Shown: positions 20,198-30,312, counted from the first letter of the stretch. The stretch is DNA of 64,000 nt from Aliidiomarina sp. (GCF_022565475.1 NZ_JAIUMR010000001.1:62001-126000), one strand, 5' to 3'. The notes: generated from the sequence alone by a model not told the origin. A program made the numbers and translations.

Positions 20198-23100
20198 TTA
20201 AAGCTGTTTCAACAATACCTCGAGTTCGTCAAGCCGTTGCTTTAAGCGCTGCTCTGACACCGGGAATGCCGTACCCAGTTGCTGCGCAAACGTCGACACC
20301 CGAAACTCTTCCAAGTACCAGCGAAAGTCTGTGAGTTCCTGTGGCACAGCCGTACCTTTTGCGACCAGCCCGTAAAGCGACTGCCACCGTTGTTCCAATC
20401 GCTCAAATAACAATAGGCGAACACGATCTTTATTTGGATCGACTGGCAGCTTCTCCACCCGCTGAGCAAGCGCTTTTAAGTAGCGTTCCGCATCCGCTAA
20501 TCGCGCAACCCCAAAATCACTAACAAATCCCGGGTAGACCAAGCGCTGCAGATGTGCTTTAACGTCGCCATAAGACTGCACCAGTGGCAATGGAATCTTG
20601 CCTTTGGTCGCCTTTTGGATCTGATGGCTAAGCAGTAAACAACGTTCGACATGTGAAGCAATCCGCAACGTCTCATCATTCAGCTCAGCACGAATCGATT
20701 GCGTCAATACTTTGAATTCAGATTCATTACTTGGTAGCTGTGCGCCGATTAAATGATCGATCGCAGCGAGCATACAATCTTCAATCAATGCTTCGACCTT
20801 GCCCCAAGGATTAAAGTACATCGCCAATTTAGCTTTGTTCGGCAACTTCTCACGCAAGTACGCCACCGGCGAAGGAATTTGCAGCATCACGAGTTTGCGT
20901 AAACCTTGTCGGTGCGAACGTTCGGCTTCATCGGCACGATCAAACACCCGAATCGCAACGGTTTTACCTTCATCTTTAAGTGCTGGGAAGGCCTTAATCG
21001 CAAACCGACCCTGCGTCTTTTCAACTGGCTTGGGTGCTTGACCAAAAGTCCAGTCGGTTAATCCCGTCTGTTCAATGTCATCACCGGCCGTGGCTTTGAG
21101 TGTCGCATTCAACGTCGGTTGCAGTTCCTGCTGCAATTGCTTTAAGTCGCGACCACGAGCAAGCACCTTATTGTCGCCATCCATCACTCGGAAGTTTATC
21201 CGCAAATGCCGATCAATCTGCTGCCAGTCCCACGCATCGGCAGGAATTTCAACACCGGTCATGCGCTTGAGCTGATGGGTTAAAACGGGTAACAACGGAT
21301 CCTCGCCCACCCCCGGATTACCGGCTACAGCTTGCAAAAATGCTTTCGCATAGTTCGGCGCCGGCACGAAGTTTCGTCGCCATGCTTTTGGCAGTGACTT
21401 AATCAAAGCGATGACCAACGCTTCTCGAAATGCCGGAACCTGCCAATCAAACCCTTGCGCACTGACTTGATTGAGTACAGGCAAAGGAATATCAACAGAA
21501 ACGCCATCGTCAATATCACTCGGTTCAAATACATAGGTCAGCGGTAACCGCAAACGGCCTTGCACCCACTCATCAGGGTAATCAGCCGCGGTCACGTGCT
21601 CAGCCTCGTGTTGCATGAGCTGATCACGGCTAAACTGGAGGATGTTGGGCTGTTGCTTACGCGCATCCTGATACCATGCAGCTAACCGTCGTTCGTCATA
21701 AATATCCGCTGGTAGCTGCTCGTCGTATGCCTGAAATAAGGCTTCTTCATCAATCAAGATATCGCGTCGACGAGATTTTTCTTCCAGTTCTCGGACACTG
21801 GTGACTAAGGCTAAGTTTGCCCGGATAAATGCTAACGGCTTGCGCAGTTCTCCGGTGACTAAGGCTTCACGTATAAAAACTTCACGAGCGACTATGGGGT
21901 CAATCGGCCCATACTGCACGGTCCGTTTAGGGACAATGAGCAGACCGTATAAAGACACTTGCTCGGTCGCGACCACGGCACCGCGCTTTTTCGAAAAACG
22001 TGGCTCATGATAATTGCGCCGAACTAAATGCTCGGCGACCGGCTCAATCCACTCCGGTTCAATTTTCGCCGCATAGCGAGCATAAAGACGACTGGTTTCC
22101 ACCAGTTCCGCGGCCATTATCCATTTCGGTGCGTGTTTAAATAATCCTGAGCCAGGGAAAATAAAGAAGCGACTTTGACGAGCCCCTAAATACTGGTGCT
22201 TCTCATCCTTCTGGCCAATCTGCGACAACAAACCGGTCAATAATGACTGATGAATTTGCTGGTAGGTTGCCGGCTCGCTGTTGATACGCAAGCCCAGTTC
22301 GCGCACGACCTGACGCAGTTGCGCATACAGATCCTGCCACTCGCGAACGCGCAAGTAATGAATCAATTCCTGTTTACAGAGGCGGCGAAATTGATTACCG
22401 CTGAGGCTCTTCTGCTCTGCTTGTAAATAATCCCAAAGCTTAAGATAACTGCTGAAATCCGATTGTTCATCATGAAAACGCCGATGCAATTCGTCTGCTT
22501 TTTGCTGCTTATCATGCGGACGTTCACGCGGATCTTGGATGCTCAACGCGGCGGTAATAATCAGAGTTTCGCGCAAAGCATGTTGATCTGCTGCGGCTAA
22601 CAGCATGCGTCCTAATCGGGGGTCAACAGGTAAACGCCCTAACGCTCTTCCGATAGCAGTTAACTTCGGAGGCTTCCGCCGCCCTTGCGGTACCATGGCA
22701 CCGAGCTCTTCGAGGAGGCGAATGCCGTCATTAATAAAACGGTCGTCTGGGCGCTGTAGGAAGGGAAACTTGCGTATATCACCGAGTTTCAAGGTCGCCA
22801 TTTGCAACACAACAGACGCTAGGTTGGTACGCAAAATTTCTGGATCAGTGAATTCAGGACGATTTAGAAAGTCATCTTCACTGTAAAGACGCACACAGAT
22901 ACCTGGCCCGATTCGGCCACAACGACCTGCTCGCTGATTTGCGCTCGCTTGCGAAATCGGCTCAATCGGCAAGCGTTGTACTTTGGTACGATAACTATAA
23001 CGTGAAATCCGCGCGGTTCCAGGATCGATTACATAGCGAATACCCGGCACCGTCAACGAAGTTTCAGCGACATTGGTCGCTAAGACAATTCGCCGCCGCC

Positions 23101-23947
23101 CCTGCGGTTGAAACACACGATTTTGTTCGGCGGCGGAAAGTCGGGCATACAAGGGTAAAATTTCAATCGACTCGCGACTGTTACGAAATGTATCCGCCAA
23201 TGCATCGGCACTATCGCGAATTTCTCGCTCGCCACTGAGAAACACGAGAATATCCCCCGGCCCTTCGCGGACAAGCGACTCCGCGCTGTCACAGATACCT
23301 TGAATGAGGTCAAGATCGATTTCGCCGTCTTCAGTTTCACGCAAAAGCGGCTGATAGCGAATCTCAACCGGATAAGTTCGGCCGGATACTTCAATCACCG
23401 GCGCATTCTTAAAATGTTGTGAAAAACGGTCGGTTTCAATAGTCGCCGAGGTAATAATAACCTTTAAGTCGGGACGTTTATCGATGAGTTGCCGCAACAC
23501 ACCAAGCAAAAAGTCGATATTTAAGGAACGTTCATGAGCCTCATCGATAATAATTGCTGAATATTGTTTTAACAGTCGATCACGTTGCAATTCAGCCAAC
23601 AAAATACCATCGGTCATGAGCTTGATAGCGGTTTGTTGCGATGACGTTTCTTGGAACCGAATCTTAAAACCAACGGTTGTGCCAATCGCTTCTCCGAGTT
23701 CATCCGCGATCCGCTGCGCGACTGAACGAGCCGCAATTCGCCGTGGTTGGGTGTGTCCAATACAGCCGAGTTCGCCAAATCCCATTTCAAGAAGCATTTT
23801 CGGCAGCTGTGTGGTTTTCCCAGAACCCGTTTCGCCGGCTAACACGATCACTTGATGCTCACGAATCGCTTGTTGAATGCGTTCGCGCTCAGCGACGACC
23901 GGCAGTTGGTCCGGGTAATTAAAATTTCGTGTGAGTGACGTGTCCAT
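20198..23947 (-). CDS. hrpA: ATP-dependent RNA helicase HrpA
   Basis: 1249 residues. HrpA is a DEAH-box 3'-5' RNA helicase that rescues collided or stalled ribosomes and affects mRNA processing. Motifs in order: GETGSGKTTQLPK (I), GHTQPRRIAARSVA (Ia), MTDGILLAE, IIDEAHERSLN (DEAH, II), ITSATIE (III), FLSGEREI (IV), ATNVAETSLTVPGIRYVID (V) and QRAGRCGRIGPG (VI), then the helicase-associated, OB and DUF3418 regions. I chose ATG 23947, which has CTGGAAAG upstream. An earlier in-frame TTG at 23995 lies inside the T-run of the preceding terminator. The protein therefore lacks about 60 N-terminal residues found before the helicase domain in E. coli. Confidence 0.94.
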   Translation of the reverse strand: MDTSLTRNFNYPDQLPVVAERERIQQAIREHQVIVLAGETGSGKTTQLPKMLLEMGFGELGCIGHTQPRRIAARSVAQRIADELGEAIGTTVGFKIRFQETSSQQTAIKLMTDGILLAELQRDRLLKQYSAIIIDEAHERSLNIDFLLGVLRQLIDKRPDLKVIITSATIETDRFSQHFKNAPVIEVSGRTYPVEIRYQPLLRETEDGEIDLDLIQGICDSAESLVREGPGDILVFLSGEREIRDSADALADTFRNSRESIEILPLYARLSAAEQNRVFQPQGRRRIVLATNVAETSLTVPGIRYVIDPGTARISRYSYRTKVQRLPIEPISQASANQRAGRCGRIGPGICVRLYSEDDFLNRPEFTDPEILRTNLASVVLQMATLKLGDIRKFPFLQRPDDRFINDGIRLLEELGAMVPQGRRKPPKLTAIGRALGRLPVDPRLGRMLLAAADQHALRETLIITAALSIQDPRERPHDKQQKADELHRRFHDEQSDFSSYLKLWDYLQAEQKSLSGNQFRRLCKQELIHYLRVREWQDLYAQLRQVVRELGLRINSEPATYQQIHQSLLTGLLSQIGQKDEKHQYLGARQSRFFIFPGSGLFKHAPKWIMAAELVETSRLYARYAAKIEPEWIEPVAEHLVRRNYHEPRFSKKRGAVVATEQVSLYGLLIVPKRTVQYGPIDPIVAREVFIREALVTGELRKPLAFIRANLALVTSVRELEEKSRRRDILIDEEALFQAYDEQLPADIYDERRLAAWYQDARKQQPNILQFSRDQLMQHEAEHVTAADYPDEWVQGRLRLPLTYVFEPSDIDDGVSVDIPLPVLNQVSAQGFDWQVPAFREALVIALIKSLPKAWRRNFVPAPNYAKAFLQAVAGNPGVGEDPLLPVLTHQLKRMTGVEIPADAWDWQQIDRHLRINFRVMDGDNKVLARGRDLKQLQQELQPTLNATLKATAGDDIEQTGLTDWTFGQAPKPVEKTQGRFAIKAFPALKDEGKTVAIRVFDRADEAERSHRQGLRKLVMLQIPSPVAYLREKLPNKAKLAMYFNPWGKVEALIEDCMLAAIDHLIGAQLPSNESEFKVLTQSIRAELNDETLRIASHVERCLLLSHQIQKATKGKIPLPLVQSYGDVKAHLQRLVYPGFVSDFGVARLADAERYLKALAQRVEKLPVDPNKDRVRLLLFERLEQRWQSLYGLVAKGTAVPQELTDFRWYLEEFRVSTFAQQLGTAFPVSEQRLKQRLDELEVLLKQL

Positions 23948-24001
23948 GCTTTCCAGATTCATTAGGTTATCATTAGCCAGTGCGATTTTGGCCAAAAATA
24001 A

Positions 24002-24032
24002 AGGCCGCCAAGTTTAACAAAACGGGCGGCCT
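24002..24032 (-). terminator. Intrinsic terminator of the CBS-domain gene
   Basis: Perfect 8-bp stem AGGCCGCC/GGCGGCCT with a 15-base loop. On the minus strand TTATTTTT follows. It separates the CBS gene from hrpA. Confidence 0.82.
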
Positions 24033-24052
24033 ATGTAGATGGATTTTTAACG

Positions 24053-24469
24053 TTAGCGATTTTGATATGAATCTTTTAAATGCAGATCAATTGCACGCAA
24101 AATATCCGTTCGACTAATAACCCCAACCAGCGTACCGGCATAATTGAGAACAGGATAGAGTTTCGGCTTCTGATTGCCTAACTGTTGAGCCAAATCCAGA
24201 ATCGCCATATCACTATTCACGGTCAGAACGTCGCCGTGCATGCAATCTTCGACGTTGGCTGTTTGTTCCTTGTGATACGTGTCCTTGAGCATAGCGGCAA
24301 GACAATCCTGTTCTGACAAAAAGCCGATGACGGTGCCATGTTCATCGACAACTGGACCACCGGTTTGCTGTGCTTGCACTAAGAGTGCTACCGCTTCTTC
24401 AATCGGCATGGACCGAGTAAATTGCAGTGGGTATCGATTCATATAGTCCGCTACTTTCATCGAACGCAT
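24053..24469 (-). CDS. Two-CBS-domain protein
   Basis: 138 residues made of two CBS domains in tandem and nothing else. The first runs from about residue 5 (VADYMNRYPLQFTRSMPIEEAVALL) with GGPVVDEHGTVIGFLSEQDCL, the second from about 72 (VEDCMHGDVLTVNSDMAILDLA) with YPVLNYAGTLVGVISRTDIL. Paired CBS modules bind adenosine nucleotides or SAM and regulate a partner protein; stand-alone forms are common and the partner cannot be told from sequence. It starts five bases after the isoaspartyl peptidase stop, so the two are probably one operon. No catalytic domain is attached. Confidence 0.88.
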   Translation of the reverse strand: MRSMKVADYMNRYPLQFTRSMPIEEAVALLVQAQQTGGPVVDEHGTVIGFLSEQDCLAAMLKDTYHKEQTANVEDCMHGDVLTVNSDMAILDLAQQLGNQKPKLYPVLNYAGTLVGVISRTDILRAIDLHLKDSYQNR

Positions 24470-24474
24470 AAATA

Positions 24475-25527
24475 CTACTCCTCTTGCTGATAAATCCCGA
24501 TCGTTAGCTCACCGTTCACTAAACTACCACGATACATACCCTCGGTGTTGAACGGCATACTGACCTGTCCTTGGCGGTCAAGAATAATCACGCCGCCAGT
24601 GCCACCTGCGGGCAATAAGGTTTCATGAATGACATAGTGACCCGCGTCCTCGATTGATTCGCCAAGATATTTCACACGGGCACAAATTGCTGCCGCGACA
24701 TGAAAACGAATAAAGTATTCACCATGACCGGTCGCTGACACCGCGCAACTATCATTGTCAGCCCAAGTTCCCGCACCGATAATGGGTGAATCACCGATCC
24801 GTCCATATTGCTTAGCCGTCATGCCGCCGGTTGACGTACCCGCGACTAGATTACCTTCGCGATCTAGCGCGACTGCGCCAACAGTGCCCATGTTGAACGC
24901 AGGGTCCCAATCGACGTGTTGGGCTATTTGGTCACCGGTATTGTGTTGTTCACGTAAACGTTCCAAAGCACGTTCAAGCTGCTGGAATCGATGTTCGGTA
25001 TTAAAATAACTATTCTCAACTTGCTCTAAACCTTGTTCACGAGCAAACTGCGCTGCACCTTCACCACTTAACATCACATGGCGGGAGTTTTCCATAATCG
25101 CACGGACTAAAGCAATCGGACTACGCACCGTTTTGACGCCGGCAACGGCTCCCGCATCCATGGTGTCCCCTCGCATGATCGACGCATCGAGTTCGTGCTC
25201 ACCCGTATAGGTATAGACAGCGCCACGCCCAGCATTAAACAATGGATTCTCTTCCATCAACTGAATTGCAGCGATCACTGCATCGATACTCTCACCACCT
25301 TGTTCAAGTATGGCATAACCGGCTTGGAGCGCTTCAGTAAGTGCTTGTTGAAACTCAACTTCACGCTCAGCCGACATATTCTCGCGGGTAATCGTACCGG
25401 CACCACCATGAATCGCAATAGCAATGGGTTGCTCAGTGGCTTGCATCGCAGTTGCTGGCAGCGCACTACTCGCAGCGAAACCTGTCGCTAGCGCTAAAGC
25501 TGTCAATTGAATACTAAGTTTACTCAT
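24475..25527 (-). CDS. Exported isoaspartyl peptidase / L-asparaginase (Ntn-hydrolase)
   Basis: 350 residues. The plant-type asparaginase family cleaves itself into two chains and then hydrolyses isoaspartyl dipeptides or asparagine. The fold is clear: IAIAIHGGAGTI at residue 35, NPLFNAGRGAVYT, LDASIMRG, and the cleavage site at Gly214-Thr215 in NMGTVGAVALD, where Thr215 becomes the N-terminal nucleophile; AGTSTGGMTAKQYGRIGDSP follows. Unlike E. coli IaaA, which is cytoplasmic, this protein has a clear signal peptide (LSIQLTALALATGFAASSALPATA, cut near residue 27), so it should act in the periplasm. It is upstream of the CBS gene. Confidence 0.9.
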   Translation of the reverse strand: MSKLSIQLTALALATGFAASSALPATAMQATEQPIAIAIHGGAGTITRENMSAEREVEFQQALTEALQAGYAILEQGGESIDAVIAAIQLMEENPLFNAGRGAVYTYTGEHELDASIMRGDTMDAGAVAGVKTVRSPIALVRAIMENSRHVMLSGEGAAQFAREQGLEQVENSYFNTEHRFQQLERALERLREQHNTGDQIAQHVDWDPAFNMGTVGAVALDREGNLVAGTSTGGMTAKQYGRIGDSPIIGAGTWADNDSCAVSATGHGEYFIRFHVAAAICARVKYLGESIEDAGHYVIHETLLPAGGTGGVIILDRQGQVSMPFNTEGMYRGSLVNGELTIGIYQQEE

Positions 25528-25745
25528 TCACGTTCCCCTTGATGATTGTTATAAGTGTAGACGCTGTAGGAAAAAATGCCGACTCGTAAGACGGAAACAC
25601 AGGCCTATTATTTGACTAATTTACGCTATTATCAGCATGACTTCCGCTCGCACTCAACCATTTCGCGATGGTATGCTTAGTGTCAAAGATTAATCCACGT
25701 TTGCTTTCCAGCAATAAATCCTGAAAGCAACGCCGTGAGAGTACT

Positions 25746-27194
25746 ATGACTGCAACGATTTATTGGTATGACTATGAGGCTGGCGGGGTCAATCCTCGTG
25801 CCGATCGCCCGATGCAATTTGCCGGCATCCGCACAGACTATGACCTGAATACTATCGGCGAGCCGCTTAGCGAGTATTGTCAGCTCGCGCCCGACTACCT
25901 GCCCCATCCAGAAGCTTGTTTAATCACGGGGATTACGCCCCAGAAAACCCTTCGTGACGGCATTCCAGAGTTTCAATTTGCCAACAAAATCCACCAACAG
26001 TTTAGTCAAGCGGAAACAACCATCTGTGGTTATAACTCAATTCGCTACGACGACGAAATGACGCGTTTTCTGTTCTATCGCAATTTCATCGATCCTTACG
26101 CTTACAGTTGGCAGGATGGTAATTCGCGTTGGGATTTACTCACCCTAGTGCGGGCTGCATACGCGTTGCGCCCAGAAGGCATTGAGTGGCCACTGAACGA
26201 CGATGGTCGCGTGACACTCAAGCTCGACCGGTTAGCGCCCGCCAACGGCATTGAGCACAGTAACGCGCACGACGCAATCGCCGACGTCTATGCCAGTATT
26301 GAACTGGCTAAGCGGATCAAAAACACACAGCCAAAGCTCTACCAATACAGCTTCAGTATTCGTCGCAAGCAAGCCTTGATGGATTTAGTTCGCCGTGCAA
26401 TCAACGAACAGCAGCCTTTGGTGCATGTTTCAGGACATTACGGCAGTGACCAGCGGTTTTTGAGTTTGATATTGCCCCTCGGCTTTCATCCTGACCAAGC
26501 GAATCAAGTCATTGCTTGGCGGCTCGATTATGACCCGACACAATGGGCCGATGCAACCCCTGAGTACATTCAGGCGCAGCTGTATGCAGCAACGGCTGAA
26601 CTCGATGGTGAGCGTCCGGGACTCGTCACTGTAACGCTTAACCAATGCCCTTTTCTAGCACCGGTAAAAACCCTCTTGCCTGAGCAAGCGCAAGCTGCAG
26701 GCTTGGACTTGCAAAACCTCGAGGGGCATCGACAACTGCTGATTAACTCGCCGACGTTCCGCGAACATCTGATGTCGGTGTTAACCGTCGGTCGTGCTGA
26801 CGACGAATTCAATGAGGGCGAACACAATAGCGACGATGCCGATCTGGCGCTTTATAGCGGTGGCTTTCTGAGCCAACAAAGCCGTTCTCACTGTGACATG
26901 ATTCGGCAAGCAACGCCGGAACAATTAGCTGCATTGAAGTTGCCGTGGGACGATACGCGTATGCCAGTTTTGCTATTTCGATATCGGGCTCGCAACTTCC
27001 CACACTCTTTGAGCGCGGGAGAAATGCAACGCTGGCAACAACATTGCAAAGACCGTATTTTGCATGGGTCAGCGAAGTTTTTAAGTGTCGACGACTATGT
27101 ATTGAAGCTTGAGGAGCTTGCTGAAACGCAGCAGGATAATGCCGATAAAATGCGAATCATTAAAGCCCTTGCCGACTATATTATGACGCTTTAA
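25746..27194 (+). CDS. sbcB: Exodeoxyribonuclease I
   Basis: 482 residues. ExoI degrades single-stranded DNA 3'-5' in mismatch repair and recombination. The N-terminal DEDDh exonuclease has Asp9 and Glu11 (YWYDYEAGG), GYNSIRYDDEMTRF with the second Asp region, and HDAIADVYASIELAKRI with the terminal His and Asp. The linking SH3-like and C-terminal helical domains follow (SGHYGSDQRFLSLILPLGFHP, LLFRYRARNFPHSL). E. coli has DYETFG where this protein has DYEAGG. The start has GTGAGAG as ribosome-binding site. It is monocistronic, convergent with the first TonB receptor, and the two share a bidirectional terminator. Confidence 0.95.
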   Translation: MTATIYWYDYEAGGVNPRADRPMQFAGIRTDYDLNTIGEPLSEYCQLAPDYLPHPEACLITGITPQKTLRDGIPEFQFANKIHQQFSQAETTICGYNSIRYDDEMTRFLFYRNFIDPYAYSWQDGNSRWDLLTLVRAAYALRPEGIEWPLNDDGRVTLKLDRLAPANGIEHSNAHDAIADVYASIELAKRIKNTQPKLYQYSFSIRRKQALMDLVRRAINEQQPLVHVSGHYGSDQRFLSLILPLGFHPDQANQVIAWRLDYDPTQWADATPEYIQAQLYAATAELDGERPGLVTVTLNQCPFLAPVKTLLPEQAQAAGLDLQNLEGHRQLLINSPTFREHLMSVLTVGRADDEFNEGEHNSDDADLALYSGGFLSQQSRSHCDMIRQATPEQLAALKLPWDDTRMPVLLFRYRARNFPHSLSAGEMQRWQQHCKDRILHGSAKFLSVDDYVLKLEELAETQQDNADKMRIIKALADYIMTL

Positions 27195-27214
27195 AAAAGC
27201 TTAGTCTTAATCCA

Positions 27215-27250
27215 TAAAAAAGCCCCGCTACTCGCGGGGCTCTATTATTT
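27215..27250. terminator. Bidirectional terminator between sbcB and TonB receptor 1
   Basis: Perfect 8-bp stem AGCCCCGC/GCGGGGCT (27221-27228 with 27234-27241), loop TACTC. Minus side has a T6 run; plus side has TATTATTTT. Confidence 0.88.
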
Positions 27251-27269
27251 TCACTTCAGTTCTTCGTGC

Positions 27270-30212
27270 TTAGAATTGGAAACCTAAGTTGAAGAAAATA
27301 CGACGACCAAGGTTGTCGTATTGTGAGTACAGCGCCGCATTACCGACCGCTGATGCACCTGCAGGGCTCACACGAGGTGGCTTCTTATCAAACACGTTAG
27401 CGACACCGAAGGTTAAGTCAAGACCATTGTCCATGACGGTACCCGCTGATAACGTGTGATAGAAAGTCCGTGGAGCTTCAGCAACGAAACGAATATCTTC
27501 GCCACGATAGCCTGTAAGATTGCCGCGTGTAAACATGCTGTAGTTGTCGACTGCGTCGTAGTAACGAACAGACCAGTTAAAGCGCCAATCGTCACGCATC
27601 AATGTGGTGTTTAAGGTACCTGAATGTTTCGGGTTACCCATACGACCAACAAACTGAGTACGTGCGCTATCCGGGAATTGCAAGAACGAACGCTCAAGCT
27701 GAATCGTGTGATCTAAACGAATACGCAACATACCCCAAGGCGTTTCGTCAGTGTATGACAAGACTAAGTCAGCACCACGAATCTTCTGCTCTGAAATGTT
27801 GGTATAACCACCGCGTACTTCGATGATGTTGTAGTTACCCGCTGTACCATCGTTACGATCAAACTGCGCACAGAATGGTTCGTTAGCAAAATCTTCTGAA
27901 GTGTAGCACAAGTTCAATACCTGACCACTTCCGACGTTACTGACCTGACCGTTAATGACAACGTCATAATAGTCGATTGAACCAGCGAAACGGTTCTCTG
28001 GGCTTGAATAGACTAAACCAATACCTTTCGATACTGACGTTTCTGCTTCAAGCGAGCCGAAGCCACCACTGGTGACTGCCGTTGCTGAACCAAAGTTCAG
28101 AGCGTAGTCACGTGGAATGCCGTCCGCCGCACAGTTTTCTGCAACGATTGGGTTGATTGTACCGTCGTCTTGACGTGCACCCCAGTTCCAGCATGGATCA
28201 CTGCTCTGGTTAAAGAAGCTGGTCTGGTCTTTCAGGAACAGTTCATACAGTGCAGGTGAACGGAACGACGTACCGCGTGACGCGCGCATACGGAAACCAT
28301 TCGCGATGGTCCAGTTTGCACTCACTTTATAAGTCGTGTCGCTACCGTAAGTAGAAACGTCAGTCCAACGACCAGAAGCCGTCAGGTCTAAAGCTTCCAT
28401 CAGTGGTAAGTCACGAACCAGTGGGATTTGGAACTCAGCATAGGCAGCTTTCGTCGTTGAGCGACCTGCTGTGATACCTGAGCTTGTCATACCCCAGCTG
28501 TTGTTCAGCATGGTTTGCTCGCCCGGAGTATCCTGGATTTCATCCGTTTGATACGCCACACCCACCGCTGTTGCGACCGTACCTGCTGGTAAATCGAACA
28601 AGTCACCGGTGATATACGCATCTAAGGTATCTTGCTTATAGATGGTTTTACCGTAGTCCATGCCGAACAACAGGTCACGGGTACCTTGGTCAAAGTTACC
28701 GTAGATGTAATCCGGTGTGAAAAAGTCGATTTCATAACACGGACGACCTGAAACTGGCGTCAGTAGACCTTCACAAGGATCGCCCCAAATCGCATTTGAT
28801 GCCATTTCTAAACCATCGCGAAGGATGATCTTGGTGTCATATTCACCGCGGTTGATGGTGCGCTGATAAGAAACGTCCCAGTTCCAGAAACCAATTGAAC
28901 CTTCGAGGCCAACAACGGCTCGCGAGTAGTCGATTGTCGTCACACTTCCTGAATGGTCAGTAACTGCTGTTGGGTCAAGATAGACAAAGCCATCCCATCC
29001 CGGAACTAAACCTGCCCATGCAGGAATGAAGGGTTCCCAGAATTGGCGATAGCTGTTAATCGTTGTTTGACGGTTTGAATGCATTAACTCCGAATACATT
29101 GAAACGGTGTCAGTTAAATCGTAGTCACCTTGGAAGAACAACGACCAGCTCTTCGTTTCTGGGATCATACTTTGTAAATCTTGGAATGGGTGATCCGCTG
29201 GAACCCAACCATCCGTTTCTTTCGAATAACCGACTGGCAACCAGCCTGGAGGGGCAGAAATATCACCTGGGTTCATTGGTGTATAACCCGGGCTACCGTT
29301 CTGACGATGCCAGCCGCTATAATCGAACGCAGTGATCTGTGAAGTATAGTTACCTGCACCAGCGTTCCATAACCACATACCATAAGGTAAGTCGTTACAG
29401 TGATAGTCACCGGTAATTGGATCGATTGGATCAGCCCGCTCACCAGTTACTGGATCAAAGAAATATCGTTGGCCACAAGCGAAATGATCACGGTCGCCGC
29501 GCTTCATTTCTGTTTGTACATTGTAGTCGGCAACAATCCGCATCGAACCACGGTCAAACGAACGACCCATGGTACCGTTAATACGGAAGGTTTCACCGCC
29601 AGACTCTAACGGCTGACTCATGCTCACGTTGACGCTCGAGTCGTCGCCACGTTTAGTGATGATGTTGATAACACCCGCAACTGCGTCAGAACCATACAGT
29701 GAAGAGGCGCCGTCTTTCAGGATTTCAACGCGCTCTACCGCAGAGATTGGCAGGGCATTCATGTCGAATGCAGAAACCTGTCCACGTGTACCTGCCGGTC
29801 CAGCACGACGGCCATTCAACAAGACGAGTGTACGGTTTGCACCAAGACCACGCATTGAAATGGTTTCAGTACCCGCACCACCTTCGGTAACTGAACCGAC
29901 GGTCATCGCCGAGATGATTTGGTTTGAACCCGATGCAACGGTTGAGGTCCGGAGTAGTTCACCCAATGTACCTAGACCCTGCTCGGTCGCAATTTCAGCA
30001 CTGATAATGTCAATTGGAGTCGCATTGTCGAGACCGTCTGTACGGATCCGCGAACCAACCACCTGGATACGCTCAGGACGTTCCTGTTGCGCCTGCTCTT
30101 CTTCTTCATTTTCGTCTTGTGCGGAAGCAACGCCGGCTAATGCCATTGTTGACGCAGCCCCAAACGCTAGGGCTAGACGAACTGATTTACTCAGTTTTGT
30201 ATTTGTAAACAT
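27270..30212 (-). CDS. TonB-dependent outer-membrane receptor, paralogue 1
   Basis: 980 residues. TonB-dependent receptors import scarce substrates across the outer membrane with energy from TonB-ExbBD. A signal peptide (LALAFGAASTMALAGVASA) is cut before an acidic run (QDENEEEEQAQQERPER). A TonB box-like ERIQVVGSRI follows, then the plug (GTLGELLRTSTVASG, ISMRGLGANRTLVLLNGRRAG, VERVEILKDGASSLYGSDAVAGVINIITKRG), then a large beta-barrel ending in aromatic IFFNLGFQF. The start at 30212 has GGGAG eight bases upstream. It has no STN signalling domain and no nearby sigma/anti-sigma pair of the FecIR type. Substrate unknown. It is the most divergent of the three tandem copies. Confidence 0.93.
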   Translation of the reverse strand: MFTNTKLSKSVRLALAFGAASTMALAGVASAQDENEEEEQAQQERPERIQVVGSRIRTDGLDNATPIDIISAEIATEQGLGTLGELLRTSTVASGSNQIISAMTVGSVTEGGAGTETISMRGLGANRTLVLLNGRRAGPAGTRGQVSAFDMNALPISAVERVEILKDGASSLYGSDAVAGVINIITKRGDDSSVNVSMSQPLESGGETFRINGTMGRSFDRGSMRIVADYNVQTEMKRGDRDHFACGQRYFFDPVTGERADPIDPITGDYHCNDLPYGMWLWNAGAGNYTSQITAFDYSGWHRQNGSPGYTPMNPGDISAPPGWLPVGYSKETDGWVPADHPFQDLQSMIPETKSWSLFFQGDYDLTDTVSMYSELMHSNRQTTINSYRQFWEPFIPAWAGLVPGWDGFVYLDPTAVTDHSGSVTTIDYSRAVVGLEGSIGFWNWDVSYQRTINRGEYDTKIILRDGLEMASNAIWGDPCEGLLTPVSGRPCYEIDFFTPDYIYGNFDQGTRDLLFGMDYGKTIYKQDTLDAYITGDLFDLPAGTVATAVGVAYQTDEIQDTPGEQTMLNNSWGMTSSGITAGRSTTKAAYAEFQIPLVRDLPLMEALDLTASGRWTDVSTYGSDTTYKVSANWTIANGFRMRASRGTSFRSPALYELFLKDQTSFFNQSSDPCWNWGARQDDGTINPIVAENCAADGIPRDYALNFGSATAVTSGGFGSLEAETSVSKGIGLVYSSPENRFAGSIDYYDVVINGQVSNVGSGQVLNLCYTSEDFANEPFCAQFDRNDGTAGNYNIIEVRGGYTNISEQKIRGADLVLSYTDETPWGMLRIRLDHTIQLERSFLQFPDSARTQFVGRMGNPKHSGTLNTTLMRDDWRFNWSVRYYDAVDNYSMFTRGNLTGYRGEDIRFVAEAPRTFYHTLSAGTVMDNGLDLTFGVANVFDKKPPRVSPAGASAVGNAALYSQYDNLGRRIFFNLGFQF

Positions 30213-30296
30213 TCCAAGACTCCCTGGTACATTGCTCATACTACATTTTATACAAACATGTAGTTTAGTGATGTAAGCGTAAGTTTTATTATTCGA

Positions 30297-30312
30297 GACA
30301 GCTGCAGCTGTC
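30297..30312. other. 16-base perfect palindrome upstream of TonB receptor 1
   Basis: GACAGCTGCAGCTGTC lies about 85 bases before the receptor 1 start. It is a possible operator for a dimeric regulator; no second copy is seen in front of the other two receptors. The rest of 30213-30455 holds an inverted repeat at 30241-30263 (CTACAT/ATGTAG) and no gene. Confidence 0.35.

Noticed and set aside
29620-30276. 218-residue open frame antisense to TonB receptor 1
   Set aside because: A similar antisense frame recurs opposite the same part of receptor 3, as expected from the conserved plug codons; it is a shadow.
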